NCBI RefSeq assembly: GCF_008064635.1
Contig: NZ_VRYZ01000008.1
Span: 186,001 to 250,000 of the forward strand
Direction: 5' to 3'
DNA: 64,000 nucleotides
Source of the DNA: Parahaliea aestuarii
GTDB lineage: Bacteria; Pseudomonadota; Gammaproteobacteria; Pseudomonadales; Halieaceae
The notes under the pieces were generated by a model, which was not told where the DNA came from, did not search any database, and saw only the letters and a list, made by a program, of their open reading frames with translations. Within the stretch, counting starts at the first letter, position 1, and every line of letters starts with the position of its first letter. The translations under genes and the position numbers were made by a program. Below are positions 21,847 through 31,856 of this stretch, piece after piece.

Positions 21847-24800
21847 ATGTCCAGTTCGTCGCCCGGCAGCGAGACCCGCGCGCACTACCTGATCGACACT
21901 TTCACCCGGCACCCGCTGGCCGCCAACCTGTTGATGATGATGCTGGTGCTGGCGGGCATCTGGGGCCTGCGCCAGCTCACGGTGCAGCTCAATCCACCCC
22001 AGCCCAGCCACAGTGTCAGCGTGGACATCAGCTGGCCGGGGGCTGCCGCGGAGGATGTGGAATTGCTGATCACCCAGCCGGTGGAATACCAGCTGCGCAG
22101 CCTGCAGCACCTGAAAAGCCTGACCTCCACCACGCTGGAAAGCCACAGCAGTATCCGCCTGGAATTCGAACGCGGCACCGACATGGGCCTCGCCAGCGAC
22201 CGCGTCAAGCAGCAGGTGGCCCAGACCCGCGACCTGCCCGCCGATATGGAAACGCCGGTGGTCAGCATCCACGAGCCCATGGAGACGGTCGCCGCCCTGC
22301 TGCTGGCGGGCACCGGCTCGCTGAGTGAACTGGCGCCGCTGGCGCGGGACATTGAAAGCCAGTTGCTGGCGCGCGGCATCGACCAGGTGGAGTTTCGCGG
22401 CGTGCCGGAAGAGGAAATCGCCATCCAGGTGGACAGCAAGACCCTCTACACCCTCGGCCTGCCGCTGGGGGAAATCGCCCGTCGCATTCTCGACAACAGC
22501 GCCGATGTCCCCGCCGGTAGCGCCGGCAGTGGCCAGCTGGAACGCAAGCTGCGCAGCCTGGAACAGCGCCGCAGCGCCCAGGGCTTCGCCGAGCTGCCGC
22601 TCAGCACCGGCGACGGCGAGCAACTGGTGCGCCTGGGGGACATCGCCGACATCGAGCGCCGCGAACGCGACCACCAGCGCCACCTGCAATACCAGGGCAA
22701 GCCCGCCATTACCCTGATCCTGCGCCGCGCCGCCGGCTCCGACATCATGGGCGAGGCCGACATTCTGCATCAGTGGTACGCCGAGAACCGCGCCTCCCTG
22801 GAGCAGCAGGGCGTACAAAGCGTCATCTGGCTGGAAGCCTGGCGCTTCGCCAAAGAGACGCTGATGCTGGTGGTCAACAACGGCATCGGCGGCCTGCTGC
22901 TGGTGGTTGCCACGCTGTACCTGTTCCTCAACGCCCGCGTGGCGGGCTGGGTCACGGCCGGTATCCCGGTGTCCTTCCTCGGGGCGCTGGCGGTGTTCCA
23001 CTTCCTCGGCGGTTCCATCAACTTCATCAGCCTGGTGGGGGCGGTGATGGCCCTGGGCATCGTGGTGGACGACGCCATCGTGGTGGGCGAGCACGCCCTG
23101 TCGCGCTTCGAGGCCGGCGCCAGCCCCGAGCAAGCCGCCGCCCAGGGTGCCCAGCACATGTTCGCCCCGGTGATGGCTTCATCGCTGACCACCCTGGCGG
23201 CCTTCCTGCCGCTGATCGTGCTGGACGAGCCCTTTATCCGCGAAATACCACTGCTGATGGTCTGCGTGATCATCGCCTCGCTGATCGAGTGCTTCCTGAT
23301 CATGCCCGGCCACCTGCGCCACAGCTTCCAGGCGATGCAGAAGCAGCCTAAACCTTCGCGCTTCCGCACTGGCTTCGAGCGCCGCTTCAACCACTTCCGC
23401 GATGCCATTTTCAGCCCCCTGCTGCTGCGCGCCCTGGACAATCGACGCGCGGTGCTGGCGCTGTCGCTGGGCGCCTTTGTCGTCGCCCTGACCCTGCTGG
23501 CCAGCGGTCGGGTCAAGCCGGAGCTGAATATCAGCCTGAACTTCGAGTTTGCCGACGCCTACCTGCAGTTTTCTGCCGGCGCCAGCGAGGCCGACAAGCA
23601 GGCGGTGCTGGAGGAAATGGAGCGCACCCTGCTGGCCACCAACGAGGCCTTCGGCGGCAACGTGATTGTCACCCACGTACCCCAGCGCAACTGGGCCATG
23701 CTCGAACAACAGCCCCGCACCGGCCCGCAGTACGCCGCCCTCTGGGTGGAACTGGTGCCACCCAACGAGCGCGAGGTATCGCTGGCCGAGTTTTCCGCCG
23801 CCTGGCAAGAGCGCGTTACGCCCAGCCCCTACGTGGAAACCCTGCATTTCAGCAATGGTGAGGACAACTGGCCGGACCTGCAGCTGTACTTCAGCGGCGC
23901 CGACGTCACCAGCCTGAAGGCCGCCGCCGAAGAGTTGGCAGGCCACCTGGCCCGGATGCCGGGCGTCAACAACGTGTTCGACGACCTGCCCTACGGCAAA
24001 GAGCAGTGGGTATTCAGCCTGACCACCGAGGGCCGCGCCGCGGGACTGACCAGTGCCGATATCGGCCGCCAGCTGCGCGCCGCCTACGAGGGTTACCGCC
24101 TGCAGATATTCACCGAGGACCGGGTGGAGCTGGAGGTGCGGCTGTCCCTGCCGGCCCGGGAGCGCTTCGATCTCGCCAGCATCGGGCAGCTGCCCATCAG
24201 CACGCCCGCCGGCACCGTGCTGCCCCTGTCCAGCGTGGCCGAGGTCGGCACCCGTCGCGGGATCGAGCGTATCAACCATCGCGACGCCCGCCAGGTGATC
24301 AATGTCTACGGCAGTGTAGATCGCAAACAGAACACCCCCATGGCGGTGATCGCCGAGCTGGAGGAGAGTGTGATTCCCGAGATTACCCGTCGCTACGGCG
24401 TCACCTACGGCCTCGGCGAACGCTCCGCCGAGGAAGCGGCAACCTTCCACGACATGCTGCTGGGGGCGGTGATCGGCCTGCTGCTGATCTATCTCATCCT
24501 GGCCTGGATCTTCGCCTCATGGAGCTGGCCGCTGGCGGTGATGCTGGCCATACCCCTGGGCCTCACCGGCGCCCTGGCGGGCCTGCAACTGATGGACCTC
24601 AACCTCGGCGCCATGGCCATCATGGGGCTGTTCACCCTCACCGGGGTAATCGTCAACGACTCCATCATCCTGATCAACGCCTACAAGGCGGCGCGCGACG
24701 CCGGCCAGCAGGTGAACGAAGCCCTGCTCAGGGCCTGCCGCAGCCGCCTGCGCCCGGTGCTGCTGACCTCGCTGACCACCGCCTTCGGGCTGGCGCCGAT

Positions 24801-25002
24801 GATGCTGGAAAGCTCCCCCATCGGCCAGGTGATGGCGCCGCTGGCGGTGGTTATCTGCTTCGGCCTGCTGTACGGCTCTACCCTGATCCTGTTCACCATT
24901 CCGGCGGTGCTGTCGCTGCTAGAGAGTCTGTCGCTGCGTTTGCAGCGCCGCCGCGGCACCCGTATTTCCCCGTCCTCTGACATTGCAGGAGTTACCCCAT
25001 GA
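21847..25002 (+). CDS. RND-family efflux transporter permease (system A)
   Basis: A 1051-residue proton-driven inner-membrane pump. The N-terminal helix HPLAANLLMMMLVLAGIWGL is followed by the first porter domain (VSVDISWPGAAAEDVE). The proton-relay aspartates lie in TM4, ALGIVVDDAIVVGE, and the second half repeats the layout, with ITGLFT-like IMGLFTLTGVIVNDSIILINA. Sequence style (LxxPVExQLRSLQHLKSLTSTTLES) places it in the AcrB/HAE-1-like family of broad multidrug or lipid-type pumps. It comes before its adaptor gene, with a four-base overlap. No outer-membrane channel gene is present. A palindromic operator candidate lies directly upstream. Confidence 0.93.
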   Translation: MSSSSPGSETRAHYLIDTFTRHPLAANLLMMMLVLAGIWGLRQLTVQLNPPQPSHSVSVDISWPGAAAEDVELLITQPVEYQLRSLQHLKSLTSTTLESHSSIRLEFERGTDMGLASDRVKQQVAQTRDLPADMETPVVSIHEPMETVAALLLAGTGSLSELAPLARDIESQLLARGIDQVEFRGVPEEEIAIQVDSKTLYTLGLPLGEIARRILDNSADVPAGSAGSGQLERKLRSLEQRRSAQGFAELPLSTGDGEQLVRLGDIADIERRERDHQRHLQYQGKPAITLILRRAAGSDIMGEADILHQWYAENRASLEQQGVQSVIWLEAWRFAKETLMLVVNNGIGGLLLVVATLYLFLNARVAGWVTAGIPVSFLGALAVFHFLGGSINFISLVGAVMALGIVVDDAIVVGEHALSRFEAGASPEQAAAQGAQHMFAPVMASSLTTLAAFLPLIVLDEPFIREIPLLMVCVIIASLIECFLIMPGHLRHSFQAMQKQPKPSRFRTGFERRFNHFRDAIFSPLLLRALDNRRAVLALSLGAFVVALTLLASGRVKPELNISLNFEFADAYLQFSAGASEADKQAVLEEMERTLLATNEAFGGNVIVTHVPQRNWAMLEQQPRTGPQYAALWVELVPPNEREVSLAEFSAAWQERVTPSPYVETLHFSNGEDNWPDLQLYFSGADVTSLKAAAEELAGHLARMPGVNNVFDDLPYGKEQWVFSLTTEGRAAGLTSADIGRQLRAAYEGYRLQIFTEDRVELEVRLSLPARERFDLASIGQLPISTPAGTVLPLSSVAEVGTRRGIERINHRDARQVINVYGSVDRKQNTPMAVIAELEESVIPEITRRYGVTYGLGERSAEEAATFHDMLLGAVIGLLLIYLILAWIFASWSWPLAVMLAIPLGLTGALAGLQLMDLNLGAMAIMGLFTLTGVIVNDSIILINAYKAARDAGQQVNEALLRACRSRLRPVLLTSLTTAFGLAPMMLESSPIGQVMAPLAVVICFGLLYGSTLILFTIPAVLSLLESLSLRLQRRRGTRISPSSDIAGVTP

Positions 25003-26297
25003 TCGCCCTGACACAGCGACTGCAACATGCCCGCCAAGGTCTGGCCGGCAGAATAAGCGGCAAAAACCGCGTATTGCTGGTCATCCTCGGCGCCGCCATT
25101 CTGGGCAGCACCGCCCTGCTGGCCACGGCGCCACAGCCGCCACTGCCCGAGGTGACGGAAAAAATCTGGCCGGTGAGCGCGGTGTCGGCCCGCAGCGAGA
25201 GCCTGTCACCGGAGCTGATGCTGTTCGGACGGGTGGAAAGCCCCAACCACGCCGCGCTGCGCAGTGACAGCAGTGGCGACGTGCTCGCCGTCCATGTCCG
25301 CGAGGGCGAGCGGGTCAGCCGCGGCCAGTTGCTGGTCAGCCTGGACCCGGCCCACGCCGCACTGGCGCTGGAGCAGGCCGAGGCCGATCTCGCCGACGCA
25401 GAATCGGCACTGGCCTCCCTGCAGGCCGATATCCGCGCGGAGCGACGGGTACTCGAACACATGGAGGACCTGTACGCCCTGACCAGCGCCAAGGCAGAGC
25501 GTCTCAAGGGGCTGAACGAGCGCCAGCTGATCGCCACCGAGCACATGGAAAACACCCTGCAGGATGTCGCCCGCCAGGGCATTGAACTGGCCCGCCAGCA
25601 GGCCCGGGTGGAAAAACACCCGCAGCGTCTGGCCAGTGCCGAAGCGGCCCTGAACCGGGCCCGGGCCCAGCGCGACGACCGCGCCCTGCGCCTGGCGGAC
25701 ACCCGGGTGGAAGCCCCCTTCGATGGCCGCATTTCGGTGGTAGACGCCGCGCCCGGCGACCGGGTGGACCCGGGTTCACCCCTGCTCAGCCTGTACGACA
25801 CCGACGCCATGCGCGTGCGGGCGGCCCTGCCGGAGAGCCAGCTGGAGCCGATCAAGCGGGCTTTGGCCAGCGGCCAGACGCTACATGCCTACATCAACGG
25901 CAGCGACACCGCCCTGCCACTGGAAACGCTGGCCGCCGCGGTTGGCAAGGGGCACAGTGGCATCGACGGCCTGTTCCACCTGCCCGCCGGCGCCGACCAC
26001 CCGGAACTCGGCCGCGCCATTGACCTGCGCCTGGTGCTGCCGCCCGTACCACAGACCGTGGCACTGCCTGTACAGAGCCTGTACGACAACCGCCGCATCT
26101 ACCTGATCGAGAATCAGCGCCTGCGGGCACTGGAAGTGACCCCGGTAGGCCAGCGCAGCCGCGAGGACGGCAGCCTGGAAATCCTGGTGCAGGCAGATGC
26201 GCTGAGCGCGCAAAGCCAGATACTGGCCACCAGCCTGCCACGGGCCGCCGATGGCCTGCGGGTGGAAACGGTAGCGCCGGCAGTGGCCGCGCGTTAA
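24999..26297 (+). CDS. RND efflux periplasmic adaptor (system A)
   Basis: A membrane-fusion protein of 432 residues that links the RND pump to an outer-membrane channel. It has one N-terminal membrane helix (VLLVILGAAILGSTALLATA), then a lipoyl/barrel-sandwich half (SGDVLAVHVREGERVSRGQLLVSLD), a long coiled-coil hairpin (about residues 125-235) and the second lipoyl half (VEAPFDGRISVVDAAPGDRVDPGSPLLSLYD). Beta-barrel and membrane-proximal domains follow. It lacks a lipobox, so it is helix-anchored. ATG overlaps the pump stop by four bases. Confidence 0.92.
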   Translation: MIALTQRLQHARQGLAGRISGKNRVLLVILGAAILGSTALLATAPQPPLPEVTEKIWPVSAVSARSESLSPELMLFGRVESPNHAALRSDSSGDVLAVHVREGERVSRGQLLVSLDPAHAALALEQAEADLADAESALASLQADIRAERRVLEHMEDLYALTSAKAERLKGLNERQLIATEHMENTLQDVARQGIELARQQARVEKHPQRLASAEAALNRARAQRDDRALRLADTRVEAPFDGRISVVDAAPGDRVDPGSPLLSLYDTDAMRVRAALPESQLEPIKRALASGQTLHAYINGSDTALPLETLAAAVGKGHSGIDGLFHLPAGADHPELGRAIDLRLVLPPVPQTVALPVQSLYDNRRIYLIENQRLRALEVTPVGQRSREDGSLEILVQADALSAQSQILATSLPRAADGLRVETVAPAVAAR

Positions 26298-26450
26298 CCA
26301 GCGTTAGCTTCGAGCGCGGTGTCGGCGGGTTCCTTTTGCAGGCCCGCCGGCATACCACCGGAAACTGTTCGTCGTTCAGGGTTGGGCAGCGGCAGGCAAA
26401 TTGGCTATATTCATGGCACAGTTTGTCATTCTCTGCCTGGAGCCCATCCA

Positions 26451-27287
26451 ATGGACAATATCGACCCGAACACACTGCTGGAAACCTACATCATTCCCTG
26501 GGGAATCAAGATCGCACTGGCCCTGATCATATTCATCGTGGGTCGTATCGTTGTCGGCATTCTGGTCGGGGCGGTGGAAAAATTCATGGAAAGGCGCCGC
26601 ATGGACGATGTCCTGGTGCGCTTCCTCTCCTCCATTATGCGCTGGGTGCTGTTGCTGTTTGTGGTCATCGCGGCCCTCAGCCAGCTCGGGGTGGATACCA
26701 CCTCGCTGATCGCCCTGCTCGGTGCCGCCGGCCTGGCCATCGGCCTGGCGTTGCAGGGGTCCCTGTCCAACTTCGCCGCGGGCGTGATGCTGATTGTTTT
26801 CCGCCCCTTCACCAAGGGCGATTTTGTGGAGGCGGGCGGCGCCATGGGCGTGATCGAAAGCATCAGCATCTTCACCACCACCATGACCACCCCGGACAAT
26901 AAGGAAGTGATCGTGCCCAATGGTTCGATCCTGTCCAACAACATCACCAACTACTCCGCCCGCGATACGCGCCGGGTGGATATGGTGTTCGGCATTTCCT
27001 ACGAGGACGACATCCGCAAGGCCAAGGAGATCCTGGAGAACATCCTCGCCAACGACAGCCGCGTACTGGCCGATCCGGCGCCGGTGGTCGCGCTGGGCGA
27101 GCTGGCCGACTCCTCGGTCAACTTCCTGGTCCGGCCCTGGGTGAAGGCAGCCGATTACTGGGCGGTGCTGTGGGACACCAATGAAGCCGTCAAGACCCGC
27201 TTCGATGACGAGGGCATTACCATCCCCTTCCCGCAGATGAACCTGCATTTGCCCCAGCCGGAAGAAAAAGAGGCCGAAGAAGCCTGA
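26451..27287 (+). CDS. mscS: Small-conductance mechanosensitive channel MscS
   Basis: A 278-residue inner-membrane channel that opens under membrane tension to release osmolytes. It has three N-terminal helices, the pore-lining TM3 LLGAAGLAIGLALQGSLSNFAAGVMLIVFRPF (at about 26713-26810) and the beta domain (GDFVEAGGAMGVIESISIFTTTMTTPDNKEVIVPNGSILSN). The C-terminal vestibule ends with FPQMNLHLP. Length is close to the 286 residues of E. coli MscS. The ATG at 26451 has GGAG nine bases upstream. The gene stands alone between two RND operons and is closed by hairpins. Confidence 0.95.
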   Translation: MDNIDPNTLLETYIIPWGIKIALALIIFIVGRIVVGILVGAVEKFMERRRMDDVLVRFLSSIMRWVLLLFVVIAALSQLGVDTTSLIALLGAAGLAIGLALQGSLSNFAAGVMLIVFRPFTKGDFVEAGGAMGVIESISIFTTTMTTPDNKEVIVPNGSILSNNITNYSARDTRRVDMVFGISYEDDIRKAKEILENILANDSRVLADPAPVVALGELADSSVNFLVRPWVKAADYWAVLWDTNEAVKTRFDDEGITIPFPQMNLHLPQPEEKEAEEA

Positions 27288-27292
27288 ATAGT

Positions 27293-27310
27293 GCGCGGCG
27301 CAAGCCGCGC
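27293..27310. terminator. GC-rich hairpin directly after mscS
   Basis: GCGCGGC (27293-27299) and GCCGCGC (27304-27310) with a GCAA loop form a tight stem six bases past the mscS stop. No T-run follows, so it may slow or protect the transcript rather than terminate it. Confidence 0.5.
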
Positions 27311-27374
27311 AGCATTACAAGTTTTTCACAGCCGCTGCCGCCCGCCTGTGGTATAAAACTGCTTTCTTTTCAAT

Positions 27375-27397
27375 CCCCGCTTCGGCGGGGGTTTGCT
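27375..27397 (+). terminator. Rho-independent terminator downstream of mscS
   Basis: CCCCGC (27375-27380) and GCGGGG (27385-27390) with a TTCG tetraloop are followed by GTTTGCTT. The UUCG-type loop is typical of stable terminators. It ends only 15 bases before the next GTG start, so the next operon's promoter must overlap or precede it. Confidence 0.7.
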
Positions 27398-27411
27398 TAT
27401 CGGTATTTCCT

Positions 27412-28704
27412 GTGGCTCTGAGCAAAAAACAAGTTCTCCTTTCCCTCGTCATGCTCGCCGCCGCTTTTGCGGTCACACTGCTGCTGTACGCCTCGCGCCC
27501 CTCCACGGAAATCGCCGAACCCGCCTATGTGCCGGTCACCGTAGACGTGGCGGAGGCGGTGAAGGAAACCATCCGCATCCCCGTTCAGGCCCAGGGCACT
27601 GTCACCCCCCTGCGCAGCACCCGCCTGATTACGGAAGTCGGCGGGCGCATCACCGAGGTATCCGATGCCTTCAATGTCGGGGGATTTGTCGCTGCCGGCG
27701 ATGTGCTGCTGCGCATCGACCCGCGCGACTACCAGACCGCCCTGCTGCGCGCCCAGTCCGCCGTGGCCTCGGCCGAGAGCCTGCTGGCCCAGGAGAAGGG
27801 CCGCGCCCAGGTGGCCGAGCGGGAGTGGAAAAAACTGCCCGCCGGCAGCCAGCGCAGCGAGGAGGCCAAAGCCCTGTACCTGCGCAAGCCGCAACTGGAA
27901 CAGGCCGAAGCGGAACTGCTGGCGGCCCAGGCGGACCTCAGCACCGCCCGCGACAATCTCGAACGCAGTATCATCCGCGCCCCCTACGATGCCCTGATCA
28001 ACGCCAAGTCGGCGGAGTTGGGGCAATACGTCAGCCCCGGCACCGCGCTGGCCGACATCATTTCCGTGGATGTGGCTGAAGTGCGCCTGCCGATACCCCA
28101 GGGCAAGCTGGAATACCTGGACCTGCCCGGCCTCGGCGCCTACCCGCAGGGTGCAGACATCGACCTCTATACCGATGTCGGCGGCGAGGTCAACCACTGG
28201 ACGGCACAGCTGCATCGCAGCGAGGGCGTGTTCGACGAGCGCTCGCGAGTCCTGTACACCGTGGCCCGCATCGAGGACCCCTACGCCCTGAAAGATCCCC
28301 GGCGCGCACCGCTGCGGGTCGGCACCTTCGTCAACGCCAACATCCGCGGCCGCGCCCTGCCCGAGCTGGTGGCGCTGCCCCGCTACGTGCTGCGCGCCGG
28401 CAACCACCTGTGGGTAGTGGACGCCGACAACCGCCTGCGCGACCGTGAGGTGAGCATCCTGCGCACTGGCGGCGACCTGATTTATGTCTCCGCCGGACTG
28501 GAAAACGGCGACCTCGTCTCCCTTACCAGCCTGGACAGTTCCCTCGCCGGCTCCAAAGTCGACGTCGTTTCCAGCCGCAGCTCGGTGGATTTGCGCCGCG
28601 AATACCAGGGTGAAGCACCACCCGGGGCCGCGGTGGAGGCGGCCCAGAGCAACGCGCCAGCGACCGCGCAGGAAGACGCCGCAACGCCCGGCGCGGAGGC
28701 CTGA
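27412..28704 (+). CDS. RND efflux periplasmic adaptor (system B)
   Basis: A 430-residue membrane-fusion protein with an N-terminal anchor (VLLSLVMLAAAFAVTLLLYA). The first lipoyl half is ITEVGGRITEVSDAFNVGGFVAAGDVLLRID, followed by a coiled-coil hairpin and then IIRAPYDALINAKSAELGQYVSPGTALADI. The tail after about residue 395 is Ala/Pro/Glu-rich and probably disordered. The GTG start lies close behind a terminator. The pump gene follows with a one-base overlap (TGATG). Compared with system A the gene order is reversed, so the two pump systems are separate acquisitions or old paralogs rather than a recent tandem duplication. Confidence 0.92.
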   Translation: MALSKKQVLLSLVMLAAAFAVTLLLYASRPSTEIAEPAYVPVTVDVAEAVKETIRIPVQAQGTVTPLRSTRLITEVGGRITEVSDAFNVGGFVAAGDVLLRIDPRDYQTALLRAQSAVASAESLLAQEKGRAQVAEREWKKLPAGSQRSEEAKALYLRKPQLEQAEAELLAAQADLSTARDNLERSIIRAPYDALINAKSAELGQYVSPGTALADIISVDVAEVRLPIPQGKLEYLDLPGLGAYPQGADIDLYTDVGGEVNHWTAQLHRSEGVFDERSRVLYTVARIEDPYALKDPRRAPLRVGTFVNANIRGRALPELVALPRYVLRAGNHLWVVDADNRLRDREVSILRTGGDLIYVSAGLENGDLVSLTSLDSSLAGSKVDVVSSRSSVDLRREYQGEAPPGAAVEAAQSNAPATAQEDAATPGAEA

Positions 28705-31700
28705 TGCAGGACAGCCAACCCGTGCCCCAGGGCATCATCGCCTGGTTCGCCCGCAACCCGGTGGCCGCCAACCTGTTGATGATCATCATCATGGTGGTGG
28801 GCCTGGGCAGCGCCTTCACCATCCAGCGTGCCATGTTTCCAGCCTTCGACCTGGAGGTGGTGTTCATCAACATGTCCTACCCCGGGGCGCCGCCGGAGGA
28901 AGTGGAGCAGGGCATCGTGCTCAAGATCGAGGAGGCCATCAACGACGTCGACGGCATCAAGCGGGTGGAATCCGACGCACTGGAATCCCACGCCCGGGTG
29001 ATGATCGAGCCGCTGGAGGGCACCGACCTCAACAAGCTGATGGACGACGTCAAGAACCGCATCGACGCCATCCTGTTTTTCCCGGAAGAGGCGGAAAAGC
29101 CGATTATCAGCCAGCCCGAGCTGCTGTTTCCGGCGGTCACCCTGCAACTGTCCGGCGAACTGGGCGAGCGCAGCATGAAAACCCTGGCGGAGGAAGTGCG
29201 GCGCGAGCTACTGACCTACCCCGAGGTGTCAGCGGCGACCATCGTAGGCGCCCGGGAATACGAAATTTCCATCGAAATCTCCGAGCAACTGCTGCGCGAG
29301 TATCACCTGAGCCTGGGTGAAGTGGCGGATATTATCTCCTCCTCCTCCCTTGACCTGCCCGCCGGTTCGGTGCGCACCGAGCACGGCGATATTGCCCTGC
29401 GCACCCTCGGCCAGGCCTATGTGCAACAGGACTTCGAAGACATCGTCCTGCGCACCAATGCCGACGGCACTCGCCTTATGCTGGGCGACATCGCCACAGT
29501 GAAAGACGAGTTCGAGGAAGCCGAGGGCTTCGCCCTGTTCAACAATCGCTACTCCCTGGGCATACAGGTCTACGCCATGGGCGAGCAGGACATCATTGAC
29601 ACCGCCCGGGTCACCAGGGAATATCTGGAAGAGAAAAACCGCACCCTGGCCGACAATGTGACGCTGGAGCCCTGGTCCGACATCACCTTCTACCTCGAGG
29701 GCCGGCTGGGCATGATGTTCAGCAACCTCGCCATGGGCGCCCTGCTGGTGTTCCTGGTGCTGGCCCTGTTCCTGGAGATCAAACTGGCCTTCTGGGTGAT
29801 GCTGGGCATCCCGGTGTGCTTCCTCGGCGCCATGGCGATGATCAATACGCCCTACATCCACGCCAGCCTGAACATGATCAGCATCTTTGGCTTTATCCTG
29901 GTGCTGGGGATTGTGGTGGACGACGCCATCATCATGGGCGAGAGCGCCTACGCGGAAACCGAGCGCCACGGCCACAGCGTCGACAATGTGATACGCGGGG
30001 TCTACCAGGTGGCGACCCCCGCCACTTTCGGCGTACTCACCACCATCGTGGCCTTTGCACCCACCCTGTTCGTCGACGGCATGTTCGCCGCCATGCCGGC
30101 CGCCTGTGGCTGGGTAGTGATCCTGTGCCTGGTGTTCTCGCTGGTGGAATCGAAGTGGATACTCCCCGCCCACCTGGCCCACAGCAAACCGACCCGCAAC
30201 CGGCTGCTGCTGTACATCGACCACCGCCAGGAAGCCATCAACGGCTGGCTCAAGACCTTCATCGACCAGCGCTATACGCCCTTTGTCGCCCGCTGTGTAC
30301 GCAACCGCTATCTCACGCTGGCCACCTTCATCTCCGGCCTGATCCTGTGCGCCGGCCTGCTGGCGGGCGGCGTGGTGCGCACAGTTCTGGCGCCGGATGT
30401 GCCCGGCGAATTCCTGCACGCCGATGTCACCATGTCCGAAGGCAGTCCGGAGGAGCGCACCCTGGAGGCCATCCAGACGGTGGTCAAGGCGCTGGAAGAG
30501 GTGGAGGCGGAGCACAAGCGCAGCCACGGCGGTGAAGAGCTGGTGAAACATATCTTCGCCTACGGCGCCAGCCGCGTCTCCGGCGGCATCGATGTGGAGC
30601 TGACCAAAGAGAACCAGCGCTCCATCAGCACCCGCGAGATCGAGCGCCGCTGGCGCGAGAAAATCGGCTATATCCACGGCACCGAGGTGCTGGCCATCTC
30701 CAGCGCCGACGGCCCCGAGTTCGGCCCCAGCATCGCCTTCGACCTGATGCACAGCAACTTCGAAACCCTGCGCGCCGCCTCCCAGGAACTGGAGGAAGCC
30801 CTGCGCCACTACGAGGGCCTGTACGACATCCGCAACGGCGCCAGCGACACCCGGGACGAATTCCACATCGACATACTCCCCGAGGGCGAGGCCCTGGGCC
30901 TGACCCGCTTTGACCTGGCCACCCAGGTGCGCCACGCGTTCTACGGCGCCGAGGCCCAGCGTATCCAGCGCGGCATCGACGAAATCCGGGTGATGGTGCG
31001 CTACCCCCGGGCCGACCGGGAAACCGTGAGCAGCCTGCACGACATGTTCATCCGCACCCCCGATGGCAGCGAGGTGCCCTTCGGCACGGTCGCCCGCCTG
31101 CGGGTGGAGCAGGGCCTGCTCAAGGCCACCCACATCAACTACCAGCGGGCTGCCGAAGTCACCGCCGAGGCCAACAAGGACCTGGTCGAGCCCAGCCGCG
31201 TCATGGCCGACATCCAGCAGCGGGTGATGCCGGGGCTGGTGGAAAAATACCCGGGCCTGCGCTGGGCCGTCTCCGGACTCGCCGAGGAAGAGGCGAAGAT
31301 GGGCCGCAGCATGTTGATCGGCTTCAGCCTGGCCCTGTTCGGCATCTACGCCCTGTTGGCGGTGCCCACCAGGTCCTACCTGCAGCCGCTGATCATCATG
31401 GGCGTGATTCCCTTTGGCGTGATCGGCGCCGTGGTGGGTCACTGGATCACCGGCTACCCCCTGTCAATGATGTCGCTCATGGGGGTGATTGCCTTGTCCG
31501 GAGTGGTGGTCAACGACAGCCTGATCCTGGTGGACTACATCAACAAGGCGGTGCGCGATGGCGTGGCGCCGCTGCAGGCGGTAATGGACGCCGGCACCCG
31601 CCGCTTCCGGGCCATCCTGCTGACCTCACTGACCACCTTCTTCGGCCTTGCACCCATGCTGCTGGAGCGCAGCGCCCAGGCCCAGGAGATCGTGCCGATG

Positions 31701-31850
31701 GCGGTGTCACTGGCCTTTGGCATTGTGTTCGCCACTGTCATTACCCTGCTGCTGGTGCCCAGCCTGTACATGATCCTCGACGATCTGGCGCAGTGGAACC
31801 AGCGCCGGGAGCAAGCGGCCCTCGAGGCGGGCGCCAGCACGGGGCACTGA
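28704..31850 (+). CDS. RND-family efflux transporter permease (system B)
   Basis: A 1048-residue inner-membrane RND pump. Motifs include NPVAANLLMIIIMVVGLGSA at the N-terminus, NMSYPGAPPEEVEQGIV in the first porter domain, the TM4 aspartates in LGIVVDDAIIMGESAYAE, and the second-half TM10-11 region LMGVIALSGVVVNDSLILVDYINKAV. It is clearly a homologue of system A but quite diverged. Substrates are unknown. It is followed six bases later by a membrane-anchored AraC regulator, which may control it. No outer-membrane factor gene is nearby. Confidence 0.93.
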   Translation: MQDSQPVPQGIIAWFARNPVAANLLMIIIMVVGLGSAFTIQRAMFPAFDLEVVFINMSYPGAPPEEVEQGIVLKIEEAINDVDGIKRVESDALESHARVMIEPLEGTDLNKLMDDVKNRIDAILFFPEEAEKPIISQPELLFPAVTLQLSGELGERSMKTLAEEVRRELLTYPEVSAATIVGAREYEISIEISEQLLREYHLSLGEVADIISSSSLDLPAGSVRTEHGDIALRTLGQAYVQQDFEDIVLRTNADGTRLMLGDIATVKDEFEEAEGFALFNNRYSLGIQVYAMGEQDIIDTARVTREYLEEKNRTLADNVTLEPWSDITFYLEGRLGMMFSNLAMGALLVFLVLALFLEIKLAFWVMLGIPVCFLGAMAMINTPYIHASLNMISIFGFILVLGIVVDDAIIMGESAYAETERHGHSVDNVIRGVYQVATPATFGVLTTIVAFAPTLFVDGMFAAMPAACGWVVILCLVFSLVESKWILPAHLAHSKPTRNRLLLYIDHRQEAINGWLKTFIDQRYTPFVARCVRNRYLTLATFISGLILCAGLLAGGVVRTVLAPDVPGEFLHADVTMSEGSPEERTLEAIQTVVKALEEVEAEHKRSHGGEELVKHIFAYGASRVSGGIDVELTKENQRSISTREIERRWREKIGYIHGTEVLAISSADGPEFGPSIAFDLMHSNFETLRAASQELEEALRHYEGLYDIRNGASDTRDEFHIDILPEGEALGLTRFDLATQVRHAFYGAEAQRIQRGIDEIRVMVRYPRADRETVSSLHDMFIRTPDGSEVPFGTVARLRVEQGLLKATHINYQRAAEVTAEANKDLVEPSRVMADIQQRVMPGLVEKYPGLRWAVSGLAEEEAKMGRSMLIGFSLALFGIYALLAVPTRSYLQPLIIMGVIPFGVIGAVVGHWITGYPLSMMSLMGVIALSGVVVNDSLILVDYINKAVRDGVAPLQAVMDAGTRRFRAILLTSLTTFFGLAPMLLERSAQAQEIVPMAVSLAFGIVFATVITLLLVPSLYMILDDLAQWNQRREQAALEAGASTGH

Positions 31851-31856
31851 CCGGAC